Source: Edaphobacter sp. 12200R-103
GTDB lineage: Bacteria; Acidobacteriota; Terriglobia; Terriglobales; Acidobacteriaceae
Assembly: GCF_010093025.1 (NCBI RefSeq)
Contig: NZ_CP048114.1
Coordinates: forward strand, 1,860,001 to 1,924,000
DNA length: 64,000 nucleotides
Direction: 5' to 3'
The notes beneath the pieces were generated by a model, which saw only the letters and a list, made by a program, of their open reading frames with translations, did not search any database and was not told the origin of the DNA. Positions within the stretch are counted from its first letter, which is position 1. Each line of letters opens with the position of its first letter. Position numbers and translations under genes: made by a program. Positions 46,773-56,040 of the stretch are shown in pieces.

Positions 46773-48650
46773 ATGTCTACGGCCAACAAACAGCGACGCG
46801 GAACCTCTCCCCCCACCGCGCCTCCCAGCGAGGCCGCACCCGAGAACGCCTTCGAGGGGGACTACAGGCCTCGCTCCGAAGAGACGCCTCAGACAACGAA
46901 TATCCGCGTCGATCCCGTTCATCAGGTCGAATTTCTTCATTCGCTTGCCGATGCCCTCAACACCACGCTCGACCTGAACACCCTGATGCACCGTGTCGCA
47001 GACCTCGTTCGCGCCGTCATCGATTACCGCATCTTCGCCATCCTGCTGATTAACGACCGCACCCAGGAGCTCTGGATGCGCTTCCAGATCGGCCATACGC
47101 CTGAAATCGAACGTACCCGCCTGAAGATGGGCCGCGGTATCGTCGGCCAGGCTGCCCTGCAGCGCAGAAGCCTGCGAATCGACGACGTCACCCAGGAAGA
47201 GCACTACATTAATGCCAATCCCGAGGTGCGCTCGGAGATGGCCGTCCCGCTGATCGTAAAAAATCGCGTGATCGGCGTCTTCGACATCGAATCCGAAATT
47301 CCCGCCTACTTTACGGAACAGCATCAGCGGCTGCTTGAACTGGTCGCCTCCCGCGTCGCCATCGCAGTCGAAAATGCGCGCCTTTATACCCGCGTCTCCC
47401 GCCAGGCGCAGACGCTGGCTGTGCTTAATGAGATCTCACGCGAGATCACCAGCATCCTCGACCTCGACGACCTTCTGGAGCGCATCGGTCAGTTGCTGAA
47501 ACGGGTCATCGATTATCAGATGTTCACCATCCTGCTGTGGAACGATCGCACTCAGCAGTTTGAGCACCGCTTCTCTTCCCGCTACGGCGAGCGGATCAAG
47601 CGCGACCGCACCGTAGCGCTAGGTGAAGGCATCATCGGATCGGCCGCGGAGCTGCGAGAGTCCATCCTCGCGCCGGATGTCCGCAAGGATTCGCGGTATC
47701 TCGCAATCAATCCCGAGACGCGTTCCGAGCTGACCGTCCCCCTGATTTATAAGGGCCAGGTCATCGGCGTCATCGATCTTGAGCACACACGCGTCAACTA
47801 CTACAACGAGGACCACCAGCGCACGCTCTCCACACTCGCTGCACAGGTTGCGATCTCCATTGCGAACGCTCGGCTCTACCAACGCATTCACGAGGAAGAA
47901 CAGCGCATGGAGCGCGACCTCGAGATGGCCCGGCAGGTGCAGTTGCGCCTGCTTCCACCCCAGCCGCCGAAGATGGAGCGGGCAGAGTTCTCTGCCCAGT
48001 TCGTCGCTGCCCGCTCTATTGGCGGCGACATCTACGATTTCCTCGACTACGGGTCCGGCCGAGTTGCCATCGCCGTCGGCGATGTCAGCGGAAAGGCGGC
48101 TCCAGCCGCACTCTATGCGGCACTCGTCAGCGGAATCTTGCGCTCGCTCGCCGCACAGCAATTGTCGCCGGCGGCCCTGCTCTCCGCGCTCAACGACCAG
48201 CTGCAGGAACGTCGCCTCGACTCGCAGTACGTGACGATGCTGGTCGCCATCTGGGACGACTCCAACCAGACGCTCCAGATCGCCAACGCAGGTTCGGTGC
48301 AGCCTCTCTTCGTCTCGCTGATCTCCAGTAGTTCCCGAACCACCGTCGAGGTGAAGACCATCAAGGCCGAAGGATTTCCTCTGGGTCTCTTCCCCGATGT
48401 GCAGTACGAAGAGTTCACGATCTCGACCCGGACAGGCGATCTCCTTGTCTTCTTTTCCGATGGCATCCCCGACGCTGAAAACGCAAAGGGCGATATGTTC
48501 GGGACCGAGCGCCTTGCGAAGGTATTGAAGGCGCAGCGTCAGCCCACCGCGGCCTCCACGGTCGACGCTATCCTCAAGGCTGTCTCCGACTTCCAGTCGG
48601 GCACCGAGCATTTTGACGACGAGACGGTCGTGGTTCTGCGCGCGCTCTAG
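46773..48650 (+). CDS. RsbU-type PP2C phosphatase with two GAF domains
   Basis: A 625-residue signalling protein. A disordered N-terminus of about 45 residues is followed by two GAF sensor domains (about residues 60-200 and 225-370), each with the N-R-V-I-G-V/G-Q-V-I-G-V-I-D signature. After a coiled linker comes a SpoIIE/RsbU PP2C domain (residues 395-625), with SIGGDIYDF, AVGDVSGKAAPAAL and FFSDGIPDAEN. Such enzymes dephosphorylate anti-anti-sigma proteins to switch on stress sigma factors. The GAF ligand is unknown. No anti-sigma partner is beside it. Confidence 0.88.
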   Translation: MSTANKQRRGTSPPTAPPSEAAPENAFEGDYRPRSEETPQTTNIRVDPVHQVEFLHSLADALNTTLDLNTLMHRVADLVRAVIDYRIFAILLINDRTQELWMRFQIGHTPEIERTRLKMGRGIVGQAALQRRSLRIDDVTQEEHYINANPEVRSEMAVPLIVKNRVIGVFDIESEIPAYFTEQHQRLLELVASRVAIAVENARLYTRVSRQAQTLAVLNEISREITSILDLDDLLERIGQLLKRVIDYQMFTILLWNDRTQQFEHRFSSRYGERIKRDRTVALGEGIIGSAAELRESILAPDVRKDSRYLAINPETRSELTVPLIYKGQVIGVIDLEHTRVNYYNEDHQRTLSTLAAQVAISIANARLYQRIHEEEQRMERDLEMARQVQLRLLPPQPPKMERAEFSAQFVAARSIGGDIYDFLDYGSGRVAIAVGDVSGKAAPAALYAALVSGILRSLAAQQLSPAALLSALNDQLQERRLDSQYVTMLVAIWDDSNQTLQIANAGSVQPLFVSLISSSSRTTVEVKTIKAEGFPLGLFPDVQYEEFTISTRTGDLLVFFSDGIPDAENAKGDMFGTERLAKVLKAQRQPTAASTVDAILKAVSDFQSGTEHFDDETVVVLRAL

Positions 48651-48716
48651 CCTTCCATCTCTTGACCGCCGCCACTCATATACCAGGCTCGGGAAAGAAA
48701 AGGTAGGATAGAGGAG

Positions 48717-50033
48717 ATGTCCTCCACAATCGCTCCGTCAAACGCATCGACTACCCAGATTGTCCGTCCCGCCCGCAGCTTTCAGGGCTCCGTCACTGTT
48801 CCGGGTGACAAATCAATCTCGCATCGCTATGCCATGCTTGCCGGCCTGGCCGAAGGAACGACGCGTCTCAGCAACTTCTCGACTGGCGCGGATCCGCACT
48901 CAACCCTGGGTTGCATGGAGGCGCTCGGCGCCAGAGTTACGAAAAACGGAACCAGCATCGAAGTGACGGGCACAGCGGGAGCATTTCAGCAGCCAGCCTC
49001 TGAGCTTGATTGTGGCAACTCCGGCAGCACTATGCGCATGCTGGCCGGTCTGGTCGCGCCGCACCCAGGTACCTTTACGATGATCGGCGATCACTCGCTG
49101 ACGATGCGGCCGATGGAACGCATTCGCAAGCCTCTCTCCACGATGGGAGCACGGATCGACCTGGTAGATGGTCACGCCCCGATGGTCATCCACGGCGGCC
49201 CGCTGATGGCGATCGATTTTGAGACTCCCATCCCGTCCGCTCAGGTTAAGACCGCCGTGCTCTTCGCCGGTTTGCAGGCCGAAGGAACAACCAGCCTCTC
49301 AGAAGCTGTCAGGACCCGCGACCACTCCGAACACGCCTTGAAGGCATTCGGGGCCACCCTGACGCGGATCGGGGAACGGTTGAGCATCCCCGGAGGACAG
49401 AAGCTTAAGGCCATTGAAGCCACCGTTCCCGGAGACATCTCCTCGGCGGCGTTCTTCCTTGCAGCCGCCCTGCTCTTCCCTGACTCCAACCTTGTTCTCG
49501 ACTCTCTCGGAATGAATCCGACGCGCGCGGCGCTTCTGGATGTGATCACCACCCTCGGCGGAAGAATTAAGGTCCTGACGGTTGAAGAACATCATGGTGA
49601 GACGATCGGAACGATTCAGGTCAACCGTTCCTCCGAGGGCCTGAAAGGTGCGGAGATCAGCGGTGCGCTCTCGGCCCAGTTGATCGACGAGCTTCCGGTT
49701 ATTGCGGCGATCGCACCCTACACTCGCGAAGGGGTCGTCATTCGCGACGCCAAGGAGCTGCGTATCAAAGAGTCCGATCGCATTGCGCTGGTGGTAAAGA
49801 ACCTGCGTGCGATGGGTGCTGAGGTGACGGAGCTTGAGGACGGCATGATCGTTCCGGGCAACCAGCAACTTCATGGAGCAGAGATCGATTCGGGCAGCGA
49901 CCATCGAATTGCCATGGCATTTTCGATCGCGGCTTTGCGTGCTTCGAGCGAGAACGTGATCCACGGAGCGGAAGCCGCAGCAATCTCCTTCCCAGAGTTC
50001 TTCACTTTCCTTGAAGAGCTTTCGCAGCGCTGA
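48717..50033 (+). CDS. aroA: 3-phosphoshikimate 1-carboxyvinyltransferase (EPSP synthase)
   Basis: A 438-residue EPSP synthase of the shikimate pathway, joining phosphoenolpyruvate to shikimate 3-phosphate. Motifs: VPGDKSISHRYAMLAGLAEG, LDCGNSGSTMRMLAGL, ELPVIAAIAPYT and SDRIALVVKNLRAMGAEV. The LDCGNSGSTMR form resembles the class II (glyphosate-tolerant) enzymes in outline, but class assignment needs alignment. AGGATAGAGGAG precedes the ATG. The last 32 bases overlap the end of the convergent GT9 gene. Confidence 0.95.
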   Translation: MSSTIAPSNASTTQIVRPARSFQGSVTVPGDKSISHRYAMLAGLAEGTTRLSNFSTGADPHSTLGCMEALGARVTKNGTSIEVTGTAGAFQQPASELDCGNSGSTMRMLAGLVAPHPGTFTMIGDHSLTMRPMERIRKPLSTMGARIDLVDGHAPMVIHGGPLMAIDFETPIPSAQVKTAVLFAGLQAEGTTSLSEAVRTRDHSEHALKAFGATLTRIGERLSIPGGQKLKAIEATVPGDISSAAFFLAAALLFPDSNLVLDSLGMNPTRAALLDVITTLGGRIKVLTVEEHHGETIGTIQVNRSSEGLKGAEISGALSAQLIDELPVIAAIAPYTREGVVIRDAKELRIKESDRIALVVKNLRAMGAEVTELEDGMIVPGNQQLHGAEIDSGSDHRIAMAFSIAALRASSENVIHGAEAAAISFPEFFTFLEELSQR

Positions 50034-51141
50034 GCCGCAACCGCTCTTCGCCGAAGCGGGCGAGCAGATCCTCCAGGGCACTTGTCACATCATCAACGCT
50101 AACCTCATCGATGATGTAGTCCGGTGGCGCCGTTGGCAGATCCGCATTTTTAAAGATGCGGAACCGTTCGTTATTCACTGGCAGCCATTCAATTGGCGGA
50201 GACCAGGCAGGGGCAATCACAACCATCGGAAGCCCGGCAGCGCGGCCGATGTGGAGCGGCCCGGTATCAAGCGTCAGACCCACTGTGCAGAGACTCATCA
50301 AGGCCGTGAGCTGCGGCAGGTTCGTCTGACCGGCTAGATTTACCGTCGCGAATGACAGACCGCTTCGCAACTCCTCAATCGCCTTCGATTCCGCAGTCGT
50401 TCCGATGAATATGATCTGTGCATCATGGCGGTCCTTCAGATAGGCTGCTGCTTTCCGAAAGCGCTCCGGGCGCCAGCTCTTGCGTTGGGTCACGCTGGTC
50501 TGGGTAACAAAGACGGCTACCGGCTTTGAGAGATTCACGCCGGAGCCTGCCAGCAGCTCCAACGCAAACCCTTCGTCCTGCTCGCTGAAGAAGATCCTCG
50601 GTTCTACATGCGGAGCCGCGTGACCAAGCGCCTCCGCGATACGCAGATTATTGGCAATCTGGCTGCGCGCTTTATCGAACTCCAGCGGTATGCGATAGAG
50701 CGCAGGCTGAACTGCAAAACCCACGCGGCTTGACGCTCCACTCAAGACTGCCTGCAAGGTAACTCGCATTCGCTCATTTCCGAGGGGAAAGAGGGTCGCG
50801 AACTTCTGGTTGCGGAAGGGGAACTGCCGACGCAACAATTGGACCGACGACTTAAGATCGCTGATCGGGTTGGGCGTCACCACAAGGTTCTCGATGTTGG
50901 GATTGTTCCTGAGCGCCTCCACGGAAAACCCACTGGCCACAACGGTAATTCTGGCAGCAGGAACAGCACACTTCAACGCACTGAAGAGTGGCGTCGTATG
51001 AATCACGGTTCCCAGTGCGGGCGCATGCTGGAAGACAATAAAGTTTTCTATCTCATGGAAACGCGTCGATCTCCCTATTCCGCTCTCAAGCGCCATGACA
51101 CCTGCACACGCAGTCCCTTTAAGCTTGTTAATCAGGCTCAA
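50002..51141 (-). CDS. Glycosyltransferase family 9 (heptosyltransferase-like)
   Basis: A 379-residue protein of the ADP-heptose:LPS heptosyltransferase fold. The HAPALGTVIHTTPLFSALK opening replaces the usual G-D-(V/I)-x-x-x-T-P motif, and the donor site is SLCTVGLTLDTGPLHIGRAAG. It probably adds heptose or a related sugar to lipopolysaccharide, in line with gmhA in the same window. It is third in miaB-BFN-GT9, 39 bases after the nuclease gene. The GT9 call is solid, the sugar is not. Confidence 0.85.
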   Translation of the reverse strand: MSLINKLKGTACAGVMALESGIGRSTRFHEIENFIVFQHAPALGTVIHTTPLFSALKCAVPAARITVVASGFSVEALRNNPNIENLVVTPNPISDLKSSVQLLRRQFPFRNQKFATLFPLGNERMRVTLQAVLSGASSRVGFAVQPALYRIPLEFDKARSQIANNLRIAEALGHAAPHVEPRIFFSEQDEGFALELLAGSGVNLSKPVAVFVTQTSVTQRKSWRPERFRKAAAYLKDRHDAQIIFIGTTAESKAIEELRSGLSFATVNLAGQTNLPQLTALMSLCTVGLTLDTGPLHIGRAAGLPMVVIAPAWSPPIEWLPVNNERFRIFKNADLPTAPPDYIIDEVSVDDVTSALEDLLARFGEERLRLSAAKALQGK

Positions 51142-51180
51142 TCTCTTGATTCCTCTGAAAAGAAGGCGTATTCGACGAGA

Positions 51181-51705
51181 TTACATCTTATAGCGGCCCA
51201 TCTCATCGTCGTTCAGGTTTTCGAGCCATCGGCGCATCTCATCTGCATTGATGGACTGATTGCCGGACGCGGCTTGACGCGAATTCTCGAGCACGTCGCG
51301 GTTGACGAAAATAGGACAATCCCACCGCAGCGCAAGAGCGATGGCATCGGAGGGTCTGGCGTCCATCGCGACCGTCTCCCCCGCTTGATCGAGCCAGATG
51401 ACGGCGTAGAAGGTATCGTCACGAAGCTCGGAGACAACAACCTTGCGGACCTCAGCATTGAGGTTGCGTGCCATATTACGAAGCAGGTCGTGCGTCATGG
51501 GCCGAGGTGTCGCCGTCTTTTCCAGCTCCAGAGCAATCGCATTGGCCTCAAAGATTCCAACCCAGATCGGAAGCACCAGATCGCTGGCGATGTCCTTTAG
51601 GACGACGATTGGCATGTTGGTCACCGGGTCCATCATCAAACCGCGAATTTGCATCTCCACTTCGTCCGGGGTGTGCGCAACCGTCTTGGTTTCCTGTGTG
51701 CTCAT
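51181..51705 (-). CDS. Bifunctional nuclease (BFN/DUF151) family protein
   Basis: A 174-residue protein of the BFN domain family. The MQIRGLMMDPVTNMPIVVL opening, the LPIWVGIFEANAIALEL segment and RPSDAIALALRWDCPIFV are diagnostic. Plant and some bacterial members have RNase and DNase activity; others have no shown function. It starts 2 bases after the miaB stop and is 39 bases before the GT9 gene, so it belongs to their operon. The C-terminal extension is acidic and short. Confidence 0.88.
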   Translation of the reverse strand: MSTQETKTVAHTPDEVEMQIRGLMMDPVTNMPIVVLKDIASDLVLPIWVGIFEANAIALELEKTATPRPMTHDLLRNMARNLNAEVRKVVVSELRDDTFYAVIWLDQAGETVAMDARPSDAIALALRWDCPIFVNRDVLENSRQAASGNQSINADEMRRWLENLNDDEMGRYKM

Positions 51706-51707
51706 AT

Positions 51708-53081
51708 TCAGTTGAGTACGACGAAAGGTTGAGGCTGCCGGGTGGCCTGAACGGGTACAGCTCCCGAGACCGCCTCGCCGACCAGGCAGTTGGGCATCGT
51801 GCGGGTGATGTAGATAGGGAGATAACTCCCGATAGGCGGCTGAGCAGCTCCCGCAGGGACGGTAAAGTTGACGGTCTTGTTCTGGGAGGACCGGCCGACG
51901 ATCTGCCCGCGCGCGGAATTGTAACTTTCGATCATAACCTCGATTGTCTGATCGAGATGACGGCCATAGTGTTCCCGCTGAATCTCACGCTGCCGGTCGT
52001 TCAGGATGCGCAGTCGTTCGGACTTGACCTCATCGGGAATCGTGTCGGGCATGCTGAGCGCCGGCGTGTTGGGACGAGGCGAAAACTTGAAGGCAAAGAC
52101 GCTGTCGTAGCGCACCGCATCCAGCAGGGTAATCGTCTCTTCGAAATCGGCATCTGTCTCCCCTGGAAACCCAACGATCATGTCGCTCGAGATGCTGATG
52201 TCACGTTTGGCCGAATGAATCCAGCTCATGCGCTCCAGGTACCAGTCGCGCGTGTATTCGCGGGACATTGCCCTGAGAACCGTAGATGAGCCCGACTGTA
52301 CCGGAAGATGGATGTGATCACAGAGCGTCAGCGTCGCATCGATCGCCTCAACGATGTCACGCGTAAAGTCGCGCGGATGGGAGGTGGTGAAACGAACGCG
52401 ACGGATTCCCGAAATGCTTCCGACAGCGGTCAGGAGCTCGGCGAAGCTCATACGGTCAGAGGGATCGCGCCAGGAGTTGACGTTCTGGCCGAGCAGTTGG
52501 ATGTCGGTAAAGCCCTGATCGGCCATGCGCCGGGCCTCGACCAGTACCGAGGCGGAGGTTCGGGAGCGCTCTTTGCCGCGCGTGTACGGGACGACGCAAT
52601 AGGCGCAGAACTTGTCGCACCCTTCGATGATGGTGATGTAGCCCCGATGGGGATTGGATCGAACTGTGAACTCGGTATCGAAGGTCTCGTCCGTCTGGCG
52701 GTCGTCCAATCCCGTGATTCGTTTTTCGCCCGCCTCTAGTCGGGCAAGCATCTGCGGCAGATTGCGGTAAGACGCTGAACCGGCAACAAGGGAGACATAG
52801 GGAGCGCGCTCGAAGATGCGCTCCCCCTCCTGCTGAGCGACACAGCCGATCACGGCAAACCTCTTGCCGTTGCGATGCATGCGTTTGTACTCGTTCAGGC
52901 GGTGAAAGACCTTCTGCTCGGCCTTGTCCCGGATAGAACAGGTGTTATAGACAACCAGCCCGGCCTCATCCTCATCGGCGACCTGAATATACCCCTCGTG
53001 CTCCAGCGTACCGATGACCTTCTCCGAGTCATGGGCGTTCATCTGGCAGCCAAAGGTTTCAATGTAAAACGTCTTGCTCAC
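51708..53081 (-). CDS. miaB: tRNA-2-methylthio-N6-dimethylallyladenosine synthase
   Basis: A 457-residue radical-SAM enzyme that adds a methylthio group to i6A37 of tRNA. The N-terminal MTTase domain ligates a second cluster through Cys in TFGCQMN, NTCSIRDKA and IGCVAQQEGE. The SAM motif CDKFCAYC follows and a TRAM domain ends the protein (YNSARGQIVGRSSQNK). The GTG at 53081 gives the standard start; the frame begins with a GTG at 53102 and neither has a strong ribosome site. First gene of the miaB-BFN-GT9 operon. Confidence 0.93.
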   Translation of the reverse strand: MSKTFYIETFGCQMNAHDSEKVIGTLEHEGYIQVADEDEAGLVVYNTCSIRDKAEQKVFHRLNEYKRMHRNGKRFAVIGCVAQQEGERIFERAPYVSLVAGSASYRNLPQMLARLEAGEKRITGLDDRQTDETFDTEFTVRSNPHRGYITIIEGCDKFCAYCVVPYTRGKERSRTSASVLVEARRMADQGFTDIQLLGQNVNSWRDPSDRMSFAELLTAVGSISGIRRVRFTTSHPRDFTRDIVEAIDATLTLCDHIHLPVQSGSSTVLRAMSREYTRDWYLERMSWIHSAKRDISISSDMIVGFPGETDADFEETITLLDAVRYDSVFAFKFSPRPNTPALSMPDTIPDEVKSERLRILNDRQREIQREHYGRHLDQTIEVMIESYNSARGQIVGRSSQNKTVNFTVPAGAAQPPIGSYLPIYITRTMPNCLVGEAVSGAVPVQATRQPQPFVVLN

Positions 53082-53102
53082 TTGAACAGTATAGCGTTCC
53101 AC

Positions 53103-53579
53103 TCGAAGCGACTAGTGATGTCGAGCAGGCGTTGTTTCCCATTAAACCTTCGCCTTTATTTACCATCATTAAATCTATAGTAATCAGACATTTGCATGTA
53201 AATTTGAGAGTTTCAATTCAATTTGACACTCGGCTCGGGATCTTCCGCCAGACAACAAAGCCAGACAACAGATGAGATATGCCTCGCAGGCTTTTGCATC
53301 CTTGTCGGTGAAAAGCCCTCTGGGACGCCGCCTCTTTTGCTACAAGATATGCAATCAGCTGCTCTACAGAGATCCCAAACCACCATCGTCCATTCCCGGG
53401 AACCGGGACGTACAGTAGTAATAGCCAGAAGTAGGAATGACGATGCGAGAGCGACACCCTTGTGGCATAACAAGCCGTGACTCTTTCGCCAGCGGGAAAT
53501 TGCCCCTTATGAAACAAACTGATGTTCTTATTTTGCTGATGAAGAGAAGCTGAGAACAGTACCGACGAAAGGTCGCACC
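53103..53579. other. 477-base gap without a supported gene
   Basis: It separates miaB from the class II aldolase, divergently, and is AT-richer than its surroundings. Several short frames on the minus strand have no ribosome site and no recognisable protein. A 13-base direct repeat near 53247-53273 (GCCAGACAACA twice) may be chance. Confidence 0.6.
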
Positions 53580-54446
53580 ATGAAGCAACTACTGGAGATT
53601 TATCGGGAAGCGGAGAAGAAGGGAGTGGCCGTAGGCCATTTTAATGTTTCAGATCTGACGGCCCTGACAGGCGTGGTGACTGCGGCGAAGGAATTAGCCG
53701 TACCCGTTGTGATCGGCGCTTCCGAGGGCGAACGAAAATTCCTTGGGGATCGTCAGCTCTCGACCTTGGTAAAGAGCTACCGGGACGAGACCGGCTTACC
53801 TATCTTTCTAAATGCCGATCACACCCATTCGCTTGAAAGTGCGGTAGCGGCGGTAAAGGCGGGTTTCGATTCGGTCGTGTTCGACCTCTCCGCGCTTCCG
53901 TTTGAGGAAAATATCCGAAGGACGAAGGAGGCTGTTGAGGTTCTTAAGAAGATCAACCCGGAGTTCCTTATCGAGGGAGAGATAGGTGACATTGGGACAG
54001 GATCACAGATTCACGACACCATACCCGACCTTTCGAAGGGATTGACGACGCCGGAAGAGGCCAGGAAGTTCGTCGAGTCCACGGGCGTCGATATTCTGGC
54101 CCCCGCAGTCGGCAACATGCACGGCATGGTAGCGAGTATGATCCAGGGAAAAGAGAAGAAACACCTGGACCTCGCAAGAATTTCCCAGATCAAAGAGGCT
54201 ACCGGCTCATTCCTTACGCTTCATGGAGCATCGGGAACCAACGACGATGATCTTCGAAACTGCATCAAAGCCGGAATCACCGTAATCCACATCAATACCG
54301 AGCTACGGGTAGCCTGGCGCCAGAGTCTCGAACAGTCGCTGGCGGAACATAAGCAGGAGGTTGTGCCCTACAAGATTCTGCCACCCGTTATCGACGCTAT
54401 CCGACAGGTCGCCAATTCACGGCTGAAACTCTTCAATAATCTCTAA
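53580..54446 (+). CDS. Class II aldolase (fructose/tagatose-bisphosphate type)
   Basis: A 288-residue zinc aldolase of the FbaA/GatY/KbaY group. Catalytic Asp80 and zinc ligands His81, His181 (NMHG) and His215 (HGASG) are all present, and Glu134 lies in IEGEIGDIGTG. The usual LDHG reads NADHTHS and AxGTxHG reads AVGNMHG. These shifts place it in a divergent branch, and a substrate other than fructose bisphosphate is possible. The start follows AAAGGTCGC. Local GC is visibly lower than the window average. It is convergent with the methyltransferase. Confidence 0.85.
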   Translation: MKQLLEIYREAEKKGVAVGHFNVSDLTALTGVVTAAKELAVPVVIGASEGERKFLGDRQLSTLVKSYRDETGLPIFLNADHTHSLESAVAAVKAGFDSVVFDLSALPFEENIRRTKEAVEVLKKINPEFLIEGEIGDIGTGSQIHDTIPDLSKGLTTPEEARKFVESTGVDILAPAVGNMHGMVASMIQGKEKKHLDLARISQIKEATGSFLTLHGASGTNDDDLRNCIKAGITVIHINTELRVAWRQSLEQSLAEHKQEVVPYKILPPVIDAIRQVANSRLKLFNNL

Positions 54447-54513
54447 CTTGCGAAGAGGCGATCCCCAGAGAATGGGCTTGTGACGGTTCCTTCTTTGGTA
54501 CGACTGCGAAAAG

Positions 54514-55311
54514 CTATTTGATGAAATAGGAGATATAGGGATCGAGGTTCATGCGTTGGAGTGGAACTGTACCAATATCTACCGTTTCCCGTAGTGCAGT
54601 CGTTTCTCCGGGATATTCTCCACAGTTGAGTTCATCAAAGGCCACAACTCCTCCCTTTACCACTCGCGGAAGAAGATATTCCAAAGCGGCTTTTGTTGGT
54701 TCGTACAGGTCGAAGTCGAGATAAAGCAGACTAATCAAAAGATGCGGATTAGCATCTACGTATTTCTTGATCGTCTTGGTTGCATCTCCGCCGACGAGCT
54801 CTACTTTGGGGATATGACCGATAGGTCGATTCGAATCGTGAATCGAGATAAGGTCCCTTAGCTCTTTTTCAATTGAATCGTGAGTGCTATATGCACCGAC
54901 GTGAAGGTTCTCTGAAGTTCCAGCATCCTCAAGGTGAAGGCTGGGAAATCCGGTAAATGTATCGAATCCGATAATTCTACGGGTATGATTGTAAGGTTCC
55001 ATGGACGCGGAAAAGTGCATCCAGCCCATTAGACCTCCCCCAGCAAAGACACCACATTCCACGATGCTTCCGTTTGCACCCTGAGCCAGCTTGAAAAGTT
55101 CATAACGCGTCAGAAACCGGGCAATATCCTGGCGCCTTGCAAATTTGGCGAAATTGGAGAGACGAAGAGCAACAGGGGTGCGGGACTCTGAAAAAGCCGT
55201 TTCTAAACGATCTACAATGCCCACTTCTTTTTGCGTATGTTTCGCTGGGTGAAGCCCTAAAGCAGACATATTCGCAGATAATTCATGCCCGGTTGCGTTC
55301 ATGCTCAGCAT
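54514..55311 (-). CDS. TylF/macrocin O-methyltransferase-family protein
   Basis: A 265-residue class I methyltransferase of the TylF/MycF group. The SAM loop is VECGVFAGGG, the acidic strand end is FDTFTGFP, and LLYLDFDLYEPTKAALE with VVAFDELN form the metal/substrate side. TylF relatives methylate sugar hydroxyls in macrolides and in surface polysaccharides. GC in a sample row (54541-54600) is 29 of 60, well below its neighbours, so it may be acquired. No other biosynthetic gene is close except the class II aldolase. The tRNA-Glu pair is 180 bases upstream. Confidence 0.8.
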   Translation of the reverse strand: MLSMNATGHELSANMSALGLHPAKHTQKEVGIVDRLETAFSESRTPVALRLSNFAKFARRQDIARFLTRYELFKLAQGANGSIVECGVFAGGGLMGWMHFSASMEPYNHTRRIIGFDTFTGFPSLHLEDAGTSENLHVGAYSTHDSIEKELRDLISIHDSNRPIGHIPKVELVGGDATKTIKKYVDANPHLLISLLYLDFDLYEPTKAALEYLLPRVVKGGVVAFDELNCGEYPGETTALRETVDIGTVPLQRMNLDPYISYFIK

Positions 55312-55494
55312 CCTAGCGTCTCTAATCTCTGCAAAGCAAGGCTATTTGATCTTGCCAATAAAGAGCCGGGCCACCGAATTGAATACGTATCCCATACCTG
55401 CTCGCCCGCCTATCAGACTTCGTTGCGCTGAAGCACATTACTGTGCCCTTTGGAACCAAACTCTTTCAGAGCACTGCCATTCATCGCAAAAATT

Positions 55495-55571
55495 TGGTAG
55501 CGCCAACGGGGATCGAACCCGTACTCTCAGCCTTGAAAGGGCCGCGTGTTAACCATTTACACCATGGCGCC
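55495..55571 (-). tRNA. tRNA-Glu (UUC)
   Basis: The minus strand folds into a full cloverleaf with 7-bp acceptor arms, D arm GTGT/ACAC, T arm ACGGG/CCCGT with TTCGATC loop and anticodon loop CTTTCAA (anticodon TTC). CCA is encoded at the 3' end (55495-55497). The first pair is a G-T wobble. Confidence 0.95.
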
Positions 55572-55596
55572 AAGGCTTCGATTGGATTGAAGAGCT

Positions 55597-55673
<77 letters not shown>

Positions 55674-55764
55674 AGAAAACAAGATTGCAGGAGGCTGTTC
55701 TCTCCAGCCGACTTCTTACTGAGTATATCGTAGGCGGTGTGAATCGCCAAGAAGAAGCGCGGAA

Positions 55765-56040
55765 TTAAAGACCGAGCCTTTTGACCTCGTCGTTGTAATA
55801 CTTGCGATAAAGGATGTCCCACTCCTGGGATCCCTCGAGGATGATCTTCCGCTGCGAGGCGATCTTCTGGCGTGCCGCAGCATCAATCTTCGTCTCCTCG
55901 GTCAGCAGCTTTTCGAGCGCCTTGCGGGATTCCTGCCGGATCGTATTGCGGTCCTCGAGGAAGTCGCACTCCGGAATCTCGGCCAGGGTGTCCGCTACGG
56001 TATGAGCGAGTTTATTGACTTTGTCGCGGGAGATTCTCAC
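55765..56040 (-). CDS. DUF507 family protein, second of a tandem pair
   Basis: A 91-residue helical protein (MRISRDKVNKLAHTVADTL) of DUF507, a small acidic/basic family without known function. The segment WDILYRKYYNDEVKRLGL at the end is typical. Its start ATG overlaps the stop of the upstream homologue by 4 bases. Both are probably partners in a heteromer. Confidence 0.82.
   Translation of the reverse strand: MRISRDKVNKLAHTVADTLAEIPECDFLEDRNTIRQESRKALEKLLTEETKIDAAARQKIASQRKIILEGSQEWDILYRKYYNDEVKRLGL

Noticed and set aside
47619..48611. 330-codon frame antisense to the RsbU gene
   Set aside because: The PP2C and GAF motifs are in the sense frame, and no initiation site is seen for the antisense one.
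53213..53588. Short minus-strand frames in the 477-base gap
   Set aside because: There are no ribosome sites, the compositions are odd, and several frames overlap without any standing out.
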